Of a stretch of 64,000 bases of DNA, positions 9,211 to 20,530 are shown one piece after another. A program made the position numbers and the translations under genes. How positions within the stretch are numbered: position 1 is the stretch's first letter; the number at the start of each line of letters is the position of its first letter. The notes beneath the pieces are model-generated. The model was not told the origin of the DNA. It ran no database searches and saw nothing but the letters and a program-made list of their open reading frames with translations. This DNA comes from Puccinia triticina (taxonomy: Eukaryota; Basidiomycota; Pucciniomycetes; Pucciniales; Pucciniaceae), in assembly GCF_026914185.1 (NCBI RefSeq), contig NC_070561.1, forward strand, positions 6,200,001-6,264,000, in the 5' to 3' direction.

Positions 9211-10306
9211 AGGGCTTTGGGTGCCCCAGTGCGGAGGTATAAATTTTTCTTTATTTTCCGGCATTTTTTGCAAAATTAAAATTCCAACTCCCGTTTGGGA
9301 TTGCGGAATTACAAAATTGACTCCAAAAATGCCCCCGGTTCAAAATTGGGTCATGGGGACCCGGGACAGACGTCGCGCGGCGGTCCGCGCGACGTAAACT
9401 GGATTTGGGAGTCGATTTCTCAACCCCCTATTTATATTGGCTACAAACAGGGCCTTATGTTACCCCTTTTCTATGTAGTCTGTCTTTTATTCATGGCCAT
9501 GCTTCTTTCTTACTGATCATGTAGACTTTGATCCCTGCTCAGATTAGACTGTTAGCTTTCCTTGTTTACTGCTCATCCTCTAGATTGTGCGCATCTCTGA
9601 TGGGGATATCAATGTACCTTTTGACATGTTAAACTGAGTTGAGAAGTTTCAAATTCATTATTATTTTATTCATTATTACTCTCAAACCACAAGTTGATGC
9701 CATGTACATAGTCTATTTAACCATAGCCTAGTCCAAAGCAATCAACCCATTGGTTCTCTCCCTCCTTTTCCGCCCTTGAGCCGTTCCACTGAGAAAATCC
9801 TCCTCTTACTGTCCAGCATACCCTTGCTGTTTCTCCACCCCTTTTTGGGCCCTCCGGTTGAAAACCTAACAAGTGGTTCTAAGTACATAAGTTTGGCTTT
9901 AGTTTTTGCATGTGTGTACTGCTACCTCTAACACTGTTGGAGGCTTGCTTTGCAAGACACACACCTGCAGCAGAAGGACTTTGTTAAGTTTGAATTGGCT
10001 CATTAAGTGTTGACACTCAAGTTCTCAAATCTATGTTGGTTAAATTGTACTCTTTCTGTGGCAGCTCTTATCTGTTGTCCTGCAAGTTGTATCGGCCAAA
10101 AAGGGGGGGACGTAACAAATGGGCAGATCAAATTCAGTTGACTGTTGAGGCCATCTGCATTTGTTGGCTGAAAGATGCAGAGCTACAGGGCTCAATTCAA
10201 TCACCTAGGTTCATTTTGGCTGACCGGTGTTATGTACCAAGGACAGCGTTTATCCTTTCGAGAAGAACAGCTGTAAACGGAGAGCTGCAGAGGTCTTTCA
10301 CTCCAG
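9211..10306. other. Repeat flank and unassigned DNA upstream of the Copia insertion
   Basis: 9211-9420 extends the foldback family and includes a GC-rich dyad GTCGCGCGGCGGTCCGCGCG near 9371. From about 9450 to 10306 no gene, RNA or further repeat was recognised. The right edge ends in CTCCAG and the TGACG copy at 10307-10311 that forms the left Copia target duplication. Confidence 0.5.
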
Positions 10307-10311
10307 TGACG

Positions 10312-10680
10312 TATAAGATGCCACTATGTGGTATGGCAAATGGGAGCTGGACAAAACAGTCCCGTTGCTGGTCAGCAGTCGGCACTGGTTGATCCCGGGC
10401 TCCAAATCTTGGTATAGATTGCATCATGATTGTAAAGTTAACTCACCTGGACAAAACAGTCCCGTCGCTGGTCAGCAGTCAGCACTGGTCAATCCCGGTC
10501 TCCAAATCTTGGTGAGGAAAATATTTGGAGCCGGGGCGCGGGAATGTCCAGGCTAAGTAGTGGCTACAACCCTAACCACGGGAAAGAACCCCCGGGGATA
10601 AGGTTAAACTAAGTACATGATTATGGCTAAATAGATTTTGTAATCTTGATTTTGAAGATCCCACCGGCCCTACTCTAACA
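10312..10680 (-). repeat. 3' LTR of the Copia element, with a 100-bp extra segment
   Basis: 369 bp, against 269 bp for its partner at 15069-15337. The excess is a partial internal duplication: the CTGGACAAAACAGTCCCG to CCAAATCTTGG segment occurs twice (from about 10347 and 10447), separated by about 34 bp of unrelated AT-rich sequence. Apart from a few substitutions the rest matches the 5' LTR. Confidence 0.92.
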
Positions 10681-10692
10681 CCCCCCCTCAAG
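10681..10692 (-). promoter_or_regulatory. Copia polypurine tract
   Basis: On the minus strand CTTGAGGGGGGG abuts the 3' LTR start TGTTAGAG. A purine run next to the 3' LTR is the plus-strand DNA primer of LTR retrotransposons, so this supports the element's orientation. Confidence 0.85.
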
Positions 10693-10702
10693 ATTGCAAA
10701 AA

Positions 10703-13680
10703 CTACCCGCTGACGCCTAATTGATCCAACGCTCCTATCATTTTTGTCGGTCCTAATATCTTTGTCAGAACATCCGCCAGCTGGTTGTGCGTGCTCGTCC
10801 ACTTCACATTGATCTTGTTTTCCCAAATTAAATCATTAACAAAATAAAACGCGCGCCGGAGGTACTTAGTCTTTTTCTTGGATGTATTGTCAGTTGCAAT
10901 GAGAATAGCTGCCTTGTTGTCGCAGTGCATGGTTAAGTTTGGCTGAGTTCCAATCTCTTCAAAGATGTTGAGGAGATGTGCAAGTTGTTGAGCGCCCTCC
11001 GACAAAGCCAGGTATTCCGCCGCACAAGTTGACAAAGCTACCACCGTCTGTCTCTTTGACCCCCATGTGATGCTGTTTCCGTCATGGGTCAAGAGATATC
11101 CCGTCGTCAACCGTTCATGCTCCCCTCCCCAAATCGCATCCGTCCACAAGTCCAGTCCGCTCGTCCCCCTCCGAATACCAATCCTTTGTCGACTGTGCCC
11201 TTCAAATACCCGATGAGCCAATCCAGTGCATTCCAGTGGTCTTCCGATGGCGCAGAGCAGAATCTGGCAAGTAAATTTACTGCATACGCCAAATCAGGTC
11301 TGGTGCCACACGCTAGGTACATAAGAGAGCCAATAGTTGACCTAAAGCTAGTTTGCTTGATTTGTCCACTTGTCGCCGTTTCCAGGTCATTCTCAGGTAG
11401 GGGGCAGTGATGAGTGAAAACCTTTCTACGGTATGCTTCCACGATTTGCTTAGCCATGATTGATTGATTGAGTTTCAAGCGGGGGCCGTCCCAGACGAAA
11501 TCAATACCAACTAGTCGTTGAACATTGTCAGATCATTTGATTTCTAATTGAGACTCCATACCGTGGCGCAAATCTGAGAGGAGTGATTTTTCCGATGCCA
11601 TTGCAAACCCATCATCTACATGGAGCCAGATGATGATAAAACTGCTTTGCCGTCGAAAAAGATAGAGAGAAGGTTTGATCTCGCTAGCCTCAAAACCGAT
11701 AGATTGAACTGTCTTCTGGAAAAATTTCCACCAACAGCGCGCCGCTTGTTTGGTGCCATACAATGCTTTTTTCAGGCGCATAACTTTGCCTTTCAGAGTC
11801 GGGTTGATTTCAATCGGTGGTTGAATGAAAACTTCTTCTTTGATTGGGCTATATAAGTAGGCAGAGCTGACATCAAACGTTGCCGTATGGAACTTGTGGG
11901 AGATGGCGATGGAGATCAGCAACTGCAGAACATTCAGGGACGCAGTCGGGGCATAGTTTTTGTTATAATCCAGCCCCATCTGTTGTTTGAACCCTTTTGC
12001 TACATACCGTGCGCGGTATTTGTTGATTGATCCGTCCGGTTTCCTTTTGATCGAGAACACCCAGCAAGCTCCTAGGGCTTTGCAGCCTTTTGGCGCCACG
12101 GTCGGTACCCAGACTTCCAGTTGTCCAAACTTCAGCATCTTGTATTCCGCCACCGCTTTCCACAAATGTGCATCCGGTCCCGCTAGCGCTTGTTTGATGT
12201 TCTTCGGGAGATTGTGCTCTTTGTCCGTTGATAATAAACCCATTTGACGTTTCTCTTCTTCCGCAATTTCAGCAGTCTTCTCCTCTCCTAATTTCAACAT
12301 GATTTGTTTTAGGATCAAATCAACTTGGTCTTCTTTATCTGGAATTGGGGAGGAAAGAAGGTCCGGGGCCTTTTGTGTCGTTACTCGCTCCACCGGTAAT
12401 TCTTGGTAATCGGGAAACTTGACTGACGCGGAGTGGATGATTCTGCGTTCACTAGCGAACCAGAACAGCCAGCCCGCCCCTGAGGCAGGATAACCGAGTA
12501 ATTGACCCTCGCGAGCACGCTCTTCGAGTTTCTTCCGCTTTTCCTTGGGGATGTGGATGATACCTCGCGCGCCAAACGGATAGAGCGTGTCAGGTAGCGG
12601 TTTCACCTTATAGAGCAACTCAAGGGGGGATTTTTCTCCGGTTCTAGTGTTTGGTAGGCGGTTGTGGAGGTGTGCTGCAGTTGAGTACGCAAAACTCCAC
12701 CATATGCTTGACAGCTCGCTAGAGTGGAGCATGGTCCAAGCCATGTTGCCCAAGGTCCTATTCACGCGCTCTGCCTCTCCATTTTGCGACGGGGAATACG
12801 CTGTTACAGGCGCTAAAGTAGTTCCAAGAGATTCTAGTTGTGGCTTGAGGGACTTGGTGTACTCTAGCGCATTGTTGCATTGCAGGTAGGTCGGGGCCTT
12901 TCCAATGGCGGTCTTCAGATGGCGTATCCATGTCAAAATCTTTTCAGGAACTTCACTGCGACTAGCCATCGGAGCACAGAACGTGTAGGTACTTGCATGG
13001 TCGCGCAGCGTGACGAGGAATCTACATCCGTTGATGTCCAAGTTGAGAGGGCCAATTACATTGGATATACAAAAGTTGAGAGGATTGTCTCTAGGTATTT
13101 GGGTTTCCATACCTAGAGATTTCTTGTCCATACTCTTCGATTTTGCGCATTGCTCGCAGAAAAAGGACTTCCAAACTATCTTCTTCTCCGGGTAGTTGAC
13201 TCGGAGAAAGTGTTGGACGACGTGGTCGGACACATGTCCAAGGCGAACATGCCAGAGGTACGGATCAAAAGAAGGAATTTTGGAAACTTTTTTTGATTGC
13301 AACAGGGCGCTGGTTTTTAGCGACCAGCAATAGTTATGAAAGATTGTCTCATAGCTACTATTACATGGGTCAAATAAAGTTGCCTGAGTCCCGTTGTAAA
13401 CTAGTCTCCACCCGTCAGCAAGAAGGCGGCCCGTCGACAATATGATCCCATCTACTCCTGGGCAGTGGTAGAAATCTCTAATGACCAACGGACCCTTTGG
13501 TGTTGGGATTGTCACACTACCGATTTCAGACACTGTGACATTTGCGTTGGAGACCACCAGGTAAAACGTACGGGGCTTAGTCAGCTTCTTTTTGACTTTG
13601 AAGAGATGACAGTCGCCGCTTACGTGTGCCGACGCCCCTGAGTCGAGGAGAACGCCGTCAGTGACATTTGGGATGTTCAC
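10703..13680 (-). pseudogene. Copia pol: protease, integrase, reverse transcriptase, RNase H
   Basis: The main frame (13680-11533, about 715 codons) contains the protease motif LLDSGASAHVSGD near residue 10, a GAG-pre-integrase zinc region (HVRLGHVSDHV ... FFCEQCAKS), the integrase core ending AYSPSQNGEAERVNRTL, and reverse transcriptase with KYRARYVAKGF, ATFDVSSAYLYSPI and the catalytic WLHVDDG. A TGA at about 11533 interrupts before KLNQSIMAKQIVEAY. The frame goes on to SLMYLACGTRPDLAYAVNLL, shifts near 11160 in a G-run, and ends with the RNase H part (TGYLLTHDGNSITWGSKRQT, LSTCAAEYLALSEG, QLADVLTK). Only these two defects separate it from an intact pol. Confidence 0.93.
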
Positions 13681-15011
13681 TTGACGTAATCAATTGCCTG
13701 AGACTTCTGGACAAGGGGGAGGGCGATACTTTGAGTCTTTTGATTTGTGATTGGCAGGGGGGGCGCTGATTTTCCTTCAGCTACGTCTCTCCAGAAGTGA
13801 ACACAATCCGGGTGCCAATGGCCATTGTCTCCGCAGTAAATACAGTGCACACCGTATTTGCAAACCAGGGAATCAGATTGCCCTTTTCCTTGAAAAAGGG
13901 CAGCTTTCTCAACCAATAGTTGAGGCTGAGTCCGCTCAGGTTGCTGAGTGTTGCGGCGTTGGGGAGCTACATACTTTGAGTGGGACTGGACCACTTGGAT
14001 GCGGTCCAGTTCCATCGCCATTGGGTCAACCATTGGCGCTGACGGAAGCAAGAGAGTTGTTCCAGGCTTGTTCCGTAACTTGTTAGACGCAAACTGGATG
14101 ATTGTGGAGATGTCATCAAAGGGTGGCGCCTCTTTCTTGTTGAGTTGTTGGGTGATGGTGAACTCAAACGTCATCCGCTCCACACCAACAGGCGGTTTGT
14201 AGTGGGCTTGGAGGAATATCCCAAGGGCTTTGTCCCAGGTCATCTTCAGTTGGGATAGCTCTGATTTCAGTTTGGCCCAAACAGAGAGTGTCGCATCCGT
14301 TGCTGGGGCAGGGTCATTCATCAGGGTCACTAGTTCATTAAGCAGCTTGATCTTGCGTCGCCAGTCGGATCGAGAGCACTTTGACTTGAGGAGCTCAAAG
14401 ACTGCTTTTGGGGCTGTCAGCTTTGCAGCATCCAGGATGTCGCCAAGGGCGTCCACGACAGTGTTTCTGATAAGACACACAACTGTTGATGCCTCGTTGG
14501 TCGCCAGAGTGCTGAAGTTGTCCGGATTATCAGTGAATGGCTGTTCTCGGACCAGAACATGCCGGATCGTCCTGTCTAACGCCGCTTCCCAGATTGGGAA
14601 GTTGGTGCCTTCGTAAACCAGGATTGGTTTTCAAGGGTTCAGTTGATTATAGACTTGGACAGGGTTACTGATGAAGCTGTCCATGATCTTCTCTTGGCGA
14701 GTGCGGGGTTGATATGGCACGACGGGGGCGGCTTGGCCACGCAATTGATTGTTGCGGAGGTCGGCAATTTCTTCATGCAGGTCTTGAAAAAGCTGCCGAG
14801 CCTGAGCGGGCGTCATGTTGGGTTCCATATCTTTGTTTGGTGAACTCGAAGAAGGGGAAGATGGGATGGTAAAGGAATTCGAGGTGGATGGTTGGGGTTG
14901 GCTTAGTAGTTTGGATCTTTGCAAATTTATTTCTTTTTCACGATTCTTCTGTTTTTGTTCTTCTTCAATCTTCTTCAATCGATCTTTCTTCTTCTCGATA
15001 AAATTCATCAA
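13677..15011 (-). pseudogene. Copia gag with CCHC zinc knuckle, one premature stop
   Basis: Starts at MMNFIEKKKDRLKKIEEEQK with a charged coiled N-terminus, then low complexity. A TGA near 14633 sits between LNP and KPILVYEGTNFPIWEAALDR, which is the expected gag continuation, so this looks like one nonsense mutation. The second half (about 14480-13677) holds the UBN2-like gag core (CSRSDWRRKIKLLNELVTLM, TWDKALGIFLQAHY) and a zinc knuckle CIYCGDNGHWHPDC (C-x2-C-x4-H-x4-C). The gag stop TGA overlaps the pol frame, which lies in the -1 frame. Total length without the stop is about 445 codons. Confidence 0.88.
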
Positions 15012-15068
15012 ACGGCCGGATGAAGACGCGGGGAGACAACGCAGTGCTCAGAGTGCAGGCTTTTAACC

Positions 15069-15337
15069 TATAAGATGCCACTATGTGGTATGGCAAATGG
15101 GAGCTGGACAAAACAGTCCCGTCGCTGGTCAGCAGTCGGCACTGGTCGATCCCGGTCTCCAAATCTCGGTGAGGAAAAGATTTGGAGCCGGGGCGCGGGA
15201 ATGTCCAGGCTAAGTAGTGGCTACAACCCTAACCACGGGAAAGAACCCCCGGGGATAAGGTTAAACTAAGTACATGATTATGGCTAAATAGATTTTGTAA
15301 TCTTGATTTTGAAGATCCCACCGGCCCTACTCTAACA
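15069..15337 (-). repeat. 5' LTR of the Copia element
   Basis: 269 bp, starting TGTTAGAGTAGGG and ending GGCATCTTATA on the minus strand. It is nearly identical to the matching part of the LTR at 10312-10680. The TGACG target duplication follows at 15338. No clear tRNA primer-binding match was seen immediately inside it (GGTTAAAAGCC). Confidence 0.92.
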
Positions 15338-15542
15338 TGACGGAAGTGTTGGGTCTGTATTTGAGGTCGCACGCCGGGCGCGCACTGCGGCTGCGGAATC
15401 TCTCGATCGCCGTGGTGGCCCTTACGTGATCCGAGCCTCGCCCCGAGATTCGCATGGTTTCGCGCGAAGTGGACTACTCGCAAGCTGGCGAAGCAAACAG
15501 ATGCTCAACTGACACCATCCCTCCAGACCGCCAAGCGAGCCG

Positions 15543-17010
15543 ATGCCGTCTACCTACCAGGCCTTCCTGCTCAGCAATGCCACCCGGATCACCTCCATCG
15601 AGTCCACCCTCCGATCCTTGACCTGGTTCTTGCCCGGCAGATTCAAGGATGCCGAACTAGCCTCCGAATCTCGTCAGTAGCATACTGCATACTACCCAGC
15701 TCTCAATTCGGTGCAACATACACAGCTGACCGATTGATTGAAAAAACAGTGTACACGGCTCTGAATTTGCTCAGTTTGTACCATGACCGGATCATCACCA
15801 AGGTGGTCACGAGCCTACCAGCGTCACAGAAACCGGCCCAATCGTCGCATGCGCGGTACACCTCAGCCTGGTGTGCAGTCTCGCCGACCTACAACTTCCT
15901 GGCGCATGGATTAGCGATCATCTCGCACAGTCAGCTGCTGGTCGAGATGGTGGCGCGGCGGAGGCTAGGCTCGAAGCGGCGCTGGCGGGTGGTGCTGATG
16001 CTCGAGCTGATCAAGGCGCTCCTGCGCCTCAAGCTGGTCAATCTGACCAGCAGGATGCTCGTCAATCCGCCCCTCCCGGAACGAAGCATCGACCCGACCA
16101 CGCTCGAGGCCCACCAGGCTAGCAACTCATCCTCCACCCCAGCAGCCAACGATCTCTGGTCCCATCATCAACCCGGATCCTCCACCACGCCCCTCAACCC
16201 CCCCTCCTCGTCCTCCAACAGCTCCGCCGCCGGATCCACTTGGGTCGGCAAACGCACCGGCATCGTCCGCCCGCTGATCGCTAACCTTCGATCTCCCCCC
16301 AATGATCCCCTCATCGGCACCGGAAAGTCCCTCGTAAACGATTACCTCTCCCGAAAAGCGTTGACCCTGGAAGAGGTGCTCAAGCCACTCGACTTGGTCA
16401 GGAAATCCAAATCGAGCAAAGACCGATTGGCAGAAATCATCTGGATTCTCAGGCCAGTCATCTATGGTAAGCCAAGCCTTCCCCTTTTTACTGTTTGCGA
16501 GAGCTTTCCTTCTGGCGAGGAAGAGACTAAAACCAACCCTCCAACGATGTAGTTCTTACGATCAATCGGTATGGCCACCGCCATGCCGTCCCATTTCTAT
16601 GCTCCTTATCGCTCGAGTATCTGTCCCATTCGCTGCGCCACTCGGGGCTCCAACACCCCCACGGACGCCAGCCGACCCCGCCGCTCTTCTTCCCCAGTCC
16701 GCGCCGGGCGGCCTTCCAGAGCTTTGTCTCCGAACTCGAGCGCAACGAGCTCGAGGCCAGACGGCTCGCCTTCTGGTCCTACTTCCTCCGCGGCCCGCTC
16801 TGGCTCCTCTGGACTAAACCCAAACTCCTCCAGATCTCTAGCAAATTCAGCAACGTCCCCATCCTCAACCTCTTGTCCACCGCTATCCTCGACTACACCC
16901 CTTTGCTCGGTACGTCTTCTTTGTCTCTCTCTCTCCTCCTGCTTGAACCACACTGAACTGACTGCCTTTCTCTGCTTTCATTAGACGAGTACCATTACTA
17001 TGTCTCCTAA
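15543..17010 (+). CDS. PEX16: Peroxin-16-like peroxisome biogenesis protein
   Basis: Four exons: 15543-15672, 15750-16466, 16553-16909, 16985-17010, all with GT..AG introns, summing to 1230 nt (409 residues). The start gives MPSTYQAFLLSNATRITSIE followed by STLRSLTWFLPGRFKDAELA, a strong Pex16 signature, then LYTALNLLSLYHDRIITK. A middle Ser/Pro-rich insert separates it from DRLAEIIWILRPVIY, INRYGHRHAVPFLCSLSLEY and the C-terminal ARRLAFWSYFLRGPLW ... LDYTPLLDEYHYYVS. Pex16 is a membrane protein that helps insert peroxisomal membrane proteins and form peroxisomes. The Copia 5' LTR ends about 200 bp upstream, so the native promoter may be displaced. No inactivating change was seen. Confidence 0.93.
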
Positions 17011-17618
17011 AAACTGCGTCTCACAGGCCCATCACAATACTCTTCAATCTCCTGTTCAAAGGGTCTGGTCCCCCGCAATCTTCAGCCTCTCATCTTTATT
17101 GTACTTTTGAAATGAACCATTACCCTAAAAAAGGACTCATATCCTTAGAAGCCCTCATCAACCAACCAGTCTGAACTATCAGCATGTACGCGTTACATAT
17201 GCATGCATTGCTTTTGATGTTATTGTTAGCAATCAAGTTTATCTAATACTCAATCTAATGTATTTGTCCACTTAAAAAAAAACCCCACCAATCTATTGCG
17301 CCTGTAAAGTAAAATTCTCTCTAATCGCTTCAGATTGACCGGTGCCAGCATCTCGTGTCGAGAGGGATGTCCTGCGACGTTTTACCAAACTGCTGCACTT
17401 GTCGCCGCCCGAGTTCCATGAGTATCGAGAATACGCGGTGATTCAAAGCGCGTGGCCCAGACTTGATTCTGCCCCACCTTGTTGCCAGTAGCCCACTCTA
17501 CACCCAACTTCCCAGGTGTAACATGTCTCCGGCCCCCAACGGATATCCGCTTTCCTCCCGAGTCAATTACCCGACCGCCCGACCGGGTCGGGTAGTCGGG
17601 TATACATGACTCCTAGAA
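17011..17618. other. PEX16 downstream region, no gene recognised
   Basis: The PEX16 3' flank contains AT-rich DNA. From about 17340 GC rises, with a CCCGACCGGGTCGGG dyad near 17577-17592 just before the gag-like ORF. No RNA gene or repeat boundary was identified. Confidence 0.5.
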
Positions 17619-18422
17619 ATGACGCGTCTTCTCACCAGGCAGGCTTACGTGCGCCCATCCACAAGTTGCTCTCTTATTCCCAAAAACATGTCATCCCAGT
17701 CGTTGGAGTCAAAAGCCTGGATTCTGGATGGAGTTTACTTTACAGGAGATCGCAAGGAATTCGACCGGTTCTTATATTACATCAAGGATGCTCTCTTAGT
17801 GGCCGCCCGGGAATTGGGTACGGAGAAAATGCAAATCGACTGGATCGCTCGCCATTTCCGCTACCCGGCCGGAAAACACTCCATGGTGGAAAGTCCGCTC
17901 TCGTACCAATGGTGGATCGGCCTATTAGAAAAGAACGCCCGAGCGTGCAACAAACCCATCAGCCACACGGTCTCCACATACGATACGTACAAGCTACCCG
18001 AGTTAGCCAGCACACAAGCATTCCTAGTGCATCTGAAAGAGGCCTTCGGATGCGATGACGCACAGGAAGACCGACGAAAAGCCTTGACCGCCTGCAAACA
18101 AGGCGACCAGAATATCAGACATTTCAACCCGCTCTTCAACTCGCTGGTCTATGGCGTCGACCTAACCGAAAGCGAAAGGTGCGATATCTACGAGGAAGCT
18201 CTCAACGTCGGCTTGCTCACAACGGCCATCAAGCATACCGGCTGGCGCGAGGCTAAAACGCTGGAGGACAAGCAAGATCTCGCAAGATCTGCTGCCTATA
18301 TTCAACACAAACTGGCTCAAATACCCGACTCCGAGGCTGGAAACCCGGAGAACCACGTCGATCAACAACCAAATGTTCCCGAGCATCCGAATCGTGAACC
18401 GGCGCCCGAGCAAGCGAAGTGA
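17619..18422 (+). CDS. Stand-alone gag-like protein of Ty3/Gypsy type
   Basis: Single uninterrupted ORF. From a second Met at 17688 it reads MSSQSLESKAWILDGVYFTG, then a retrotransposon-gag-like domain: EFDRFLYYIKDALLVAAREL, SYQWWIGLLEKNAR, TQAFLVHLKEAFGCDDAQED, KALTACKQGDQNIRHFNPLF, SERCDIYEEALN. Such gag domains build the particle shell. The ORF ends (HPNREPAPEQAK) before any zinc knuckle, and no protease or pol follows, so it is either a gag fragment of a lost element or a retained gag-only gene. I cannot tell these apart from one copy. The longer start at 17619 is possible; 17688 fits the domain start better. Confidence 0.6.
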   Translation: MTRLLTRQAYVRPSTSCSLIPKNMSSQSLESKAWILDGVYFTGDRKEFDRFLYYIKDALLVAARELGTEKMQIDWIARHFRYPAGKHSMVESPLSYQWWIGLLEKNARACNKPISHTVSTYDTYKLPELASTQAFLVHLKEAFGCDDAQEDRRKALTACKQGDQNIRHFNPLFNSLVYGVDLTESERCDIYEEALNVGLLTTAIKHTGWREAKTLEDKQDLARSAAYIQHKLAQIPDSEAGNPENHVDQQPNVPEHPNREPAPEQAK

Positions 18423-20029
18423 TTGCGTAAACGCGTACGTTTTTTTTTCCAAAAAAAAAAAACCTTTGAATTACTTGTTTTCAAACCATGCCGGAATACC
18501 GGCACATTTCGTCTTTTCGTACTGGATGAGTGTCGTTTTATTTTTACTGACCAGGTCTTGGCGGTTTTACGTTTGTTACAGCACCCTCTGACACATACGT
18601 CAAGCCACCGCCGAAGGAAAACTGGAGTTCTTGCTTGATTGCCCTAGACCTGGAATTATGTCATTGTCAAATTTATACCCAAATTAAACACGACCATTTT
18701 ATCTCTTGTATCGCTAACTTAGATCCTACCATTTGATACCGCCTGAACGTCTCGCTACTATCTATCTCCCAAATACGCCTGATTTCAATCGAGTCCGAAG
18801 GGATATTGTGCCCAAACCAACAATTCCGGACAGTTGATGTTTCTTTTTTCTTCGGCCCATAAAAATCCTTCCACGTATCCACCACAAAAAGGGCTGCTGT
18901 TCTCTTGCTTCTCTCTCACTATGCTGTAGATGATCAATATTGGATATCTCGCCTTGCTTTCTTGGAATGATGTTTCTGAGTGGTTGCCAATATATGTTAA
19001 ACCTCCAAGGAAAGATGGCTAAAAAATGCCTCAAACCGGAGATCTAAAAAATGAGGAACTCCAGCGTCTGTAATTTGGCATTAAACAATTGGTTTGACTT
19101 CAGGGATCCTTGCATACGCGCGGAGTTCTTCCAAGGCGTTGGCCCGATCATGGGCTGGTTGTACAGAGCGATCTAGCTTGTTGTGCGCTAACTTCTTTCC
19201 ATGGGGTTAAACCTTACCCAGGGCCAAACCTAACTTATCACATAGGATCATAGCAGGAGTTATGGACCACCACTGTCCTGACCACCGTTGCAGACAAGAC
19301 ATTTGGCAAGCTGTATGGCACAAGAAGAAAGTTTTTCAAGGCACCCCGAAGCCTCACCTGGAGAATTAAATTTATCAAATGATTAATAGAAGCAGAAGAA
19401 GGCTGAACAAGGAATTGAGGATTTTGCTATATCAAGAACCACATATTGGACACATGGGAAACAGGAAAACGGAGGGGGTGGAGCTCAGCCTCAAAAACTT
19501 TCAAACAATTTAATAAATGGAAATCAGCTCTTGTGTTTGTGAGATTACAAAGAACTAAGAAGTTTTTTTCATATCAGAACTTGGTAACAGCTCAATGTAG
19601 CACTAGATGAGAGAGAAAACAACTAATGCTCTTACCTAAGAGCAAGGGTAACAACGCTGAGGGTTCTCTGAGAGATGTGAGATACAAGAAGAAATGATCA
19701 AGTTTAGCAGAAAAAGATGGCAAAGTGGTAGGTAAAACAAGGTGAGTTTTGTTGAAAAGAGTGTTGACAGTAAGCATTGGAAACTTTGTATTTAAATTGT
19801 GGAGGAAATTGATGAGGGAAGGAGAACAATGAGACAATCAGAGGATTGAGAATTGGGATGCCAAAAGATAGTGACAGGTAGATTGTGAGCCGGCGTCTCT
19901 TATGTGACCGATGGACACAAGATATGTGGGGCAATAAAGTTGGGGGGTTGATCAATCAACTCCCAAAAGTTTGAGTTCCAACACCAGAACGTTGCTGACG
20001 TTGGGAGGACTAAATTCTGATGTTCCTTC
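18423..20029. other. No recognised gene
   Basis: Several short ORFs on the minus strand (for example 18673-18885, 18762-19034, 19592-19837) resemble no family I know and have no supporting context. Long A/T runs follow the gag ORF at 18440-18465. No repeat boundary could be fixed. Confidence 0.45.
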
Positions 20030-20530
20030 CGGGTCCCCAGGACCAAAACTTCACCCGGGGAAATTTTGGGAGTCGGACCTCAAATTTTGCGCAAAGGTTT
20101 GGGAGTCAGGGATTTAAGTTTACAGAAACAGACAGAAATAAGGAAAAATTTATAACTCCTCACTGGGGTGCCCAAAGCCCCCCAAAACTTTACAGCAGGC
20201 AGAAAACCCTCTGAAGTGAACCTGGTGAGCTGCGCGGCATTATCCCACTGCATAAAAGGGGTGTGCTAATGTGGGTCTAATTTGGTGCATTTCCTCCTAA
20301 GGAATACCACCAAAACCTTAGCCACAGTGCCCCAAAGGGTCCCAAAATTTTACAGCGCACAGAACAGCCTCTGAGACTGAAATTAATGTTTTGATCTGAA
20401 TGGTAATAGAAAACCTCAGGAAAGGGTTGTGCCACTAAGGGTCTCATTTGGCAGATTTCCTACTAAGGACCTCCACCAAAACCTTAGCCATGGTGCCCCA
20501 AAGGGTCCCAAAATTTCACACCACTGTTGA
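20030..20530. repeat. Dispersed repeat related to the 8.7-9.3 kb family
   Basis: At 20141-20200 the sequence AAAAATTTATAACTCCTCACTGGGG with CCCCCCAAAACTTTACAGC matches the reverse complement of about 9201-9245. A second block is present twice, about 185 bp apart (around 20255-20360 and 20435-20520): CTAAGG, CCACCAAAACCTTAGCCA and GCCCCAAAGGGTCCCAAAAT. No coding content. Confidence 0.7.

Larger units (their letters stand above)
10312..15337 (-). mobile_element. Near-complete Ty1/Copia LTR retrotransposon
   Basis: The element is bounded by LTRs at 10312-10680 and 15069-15337 and flanked by identical TGACG target duplications (10307-10311, 15338-15342), which fixes both ends. It runs on the minus strand: 5' LTR at right, gag, pol in Copia order (protease, integrase, reverse transcriptase, RNase H), a polypurine tract, 3' LTR. 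LTR ends are TGTTAGA...TCTTATA. It is recent in structure but carries a gag stop, a pol stop near 11533 and a frameshift near 11160, so this copy cannot make a full polyprotein. Confidence 0.95.
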
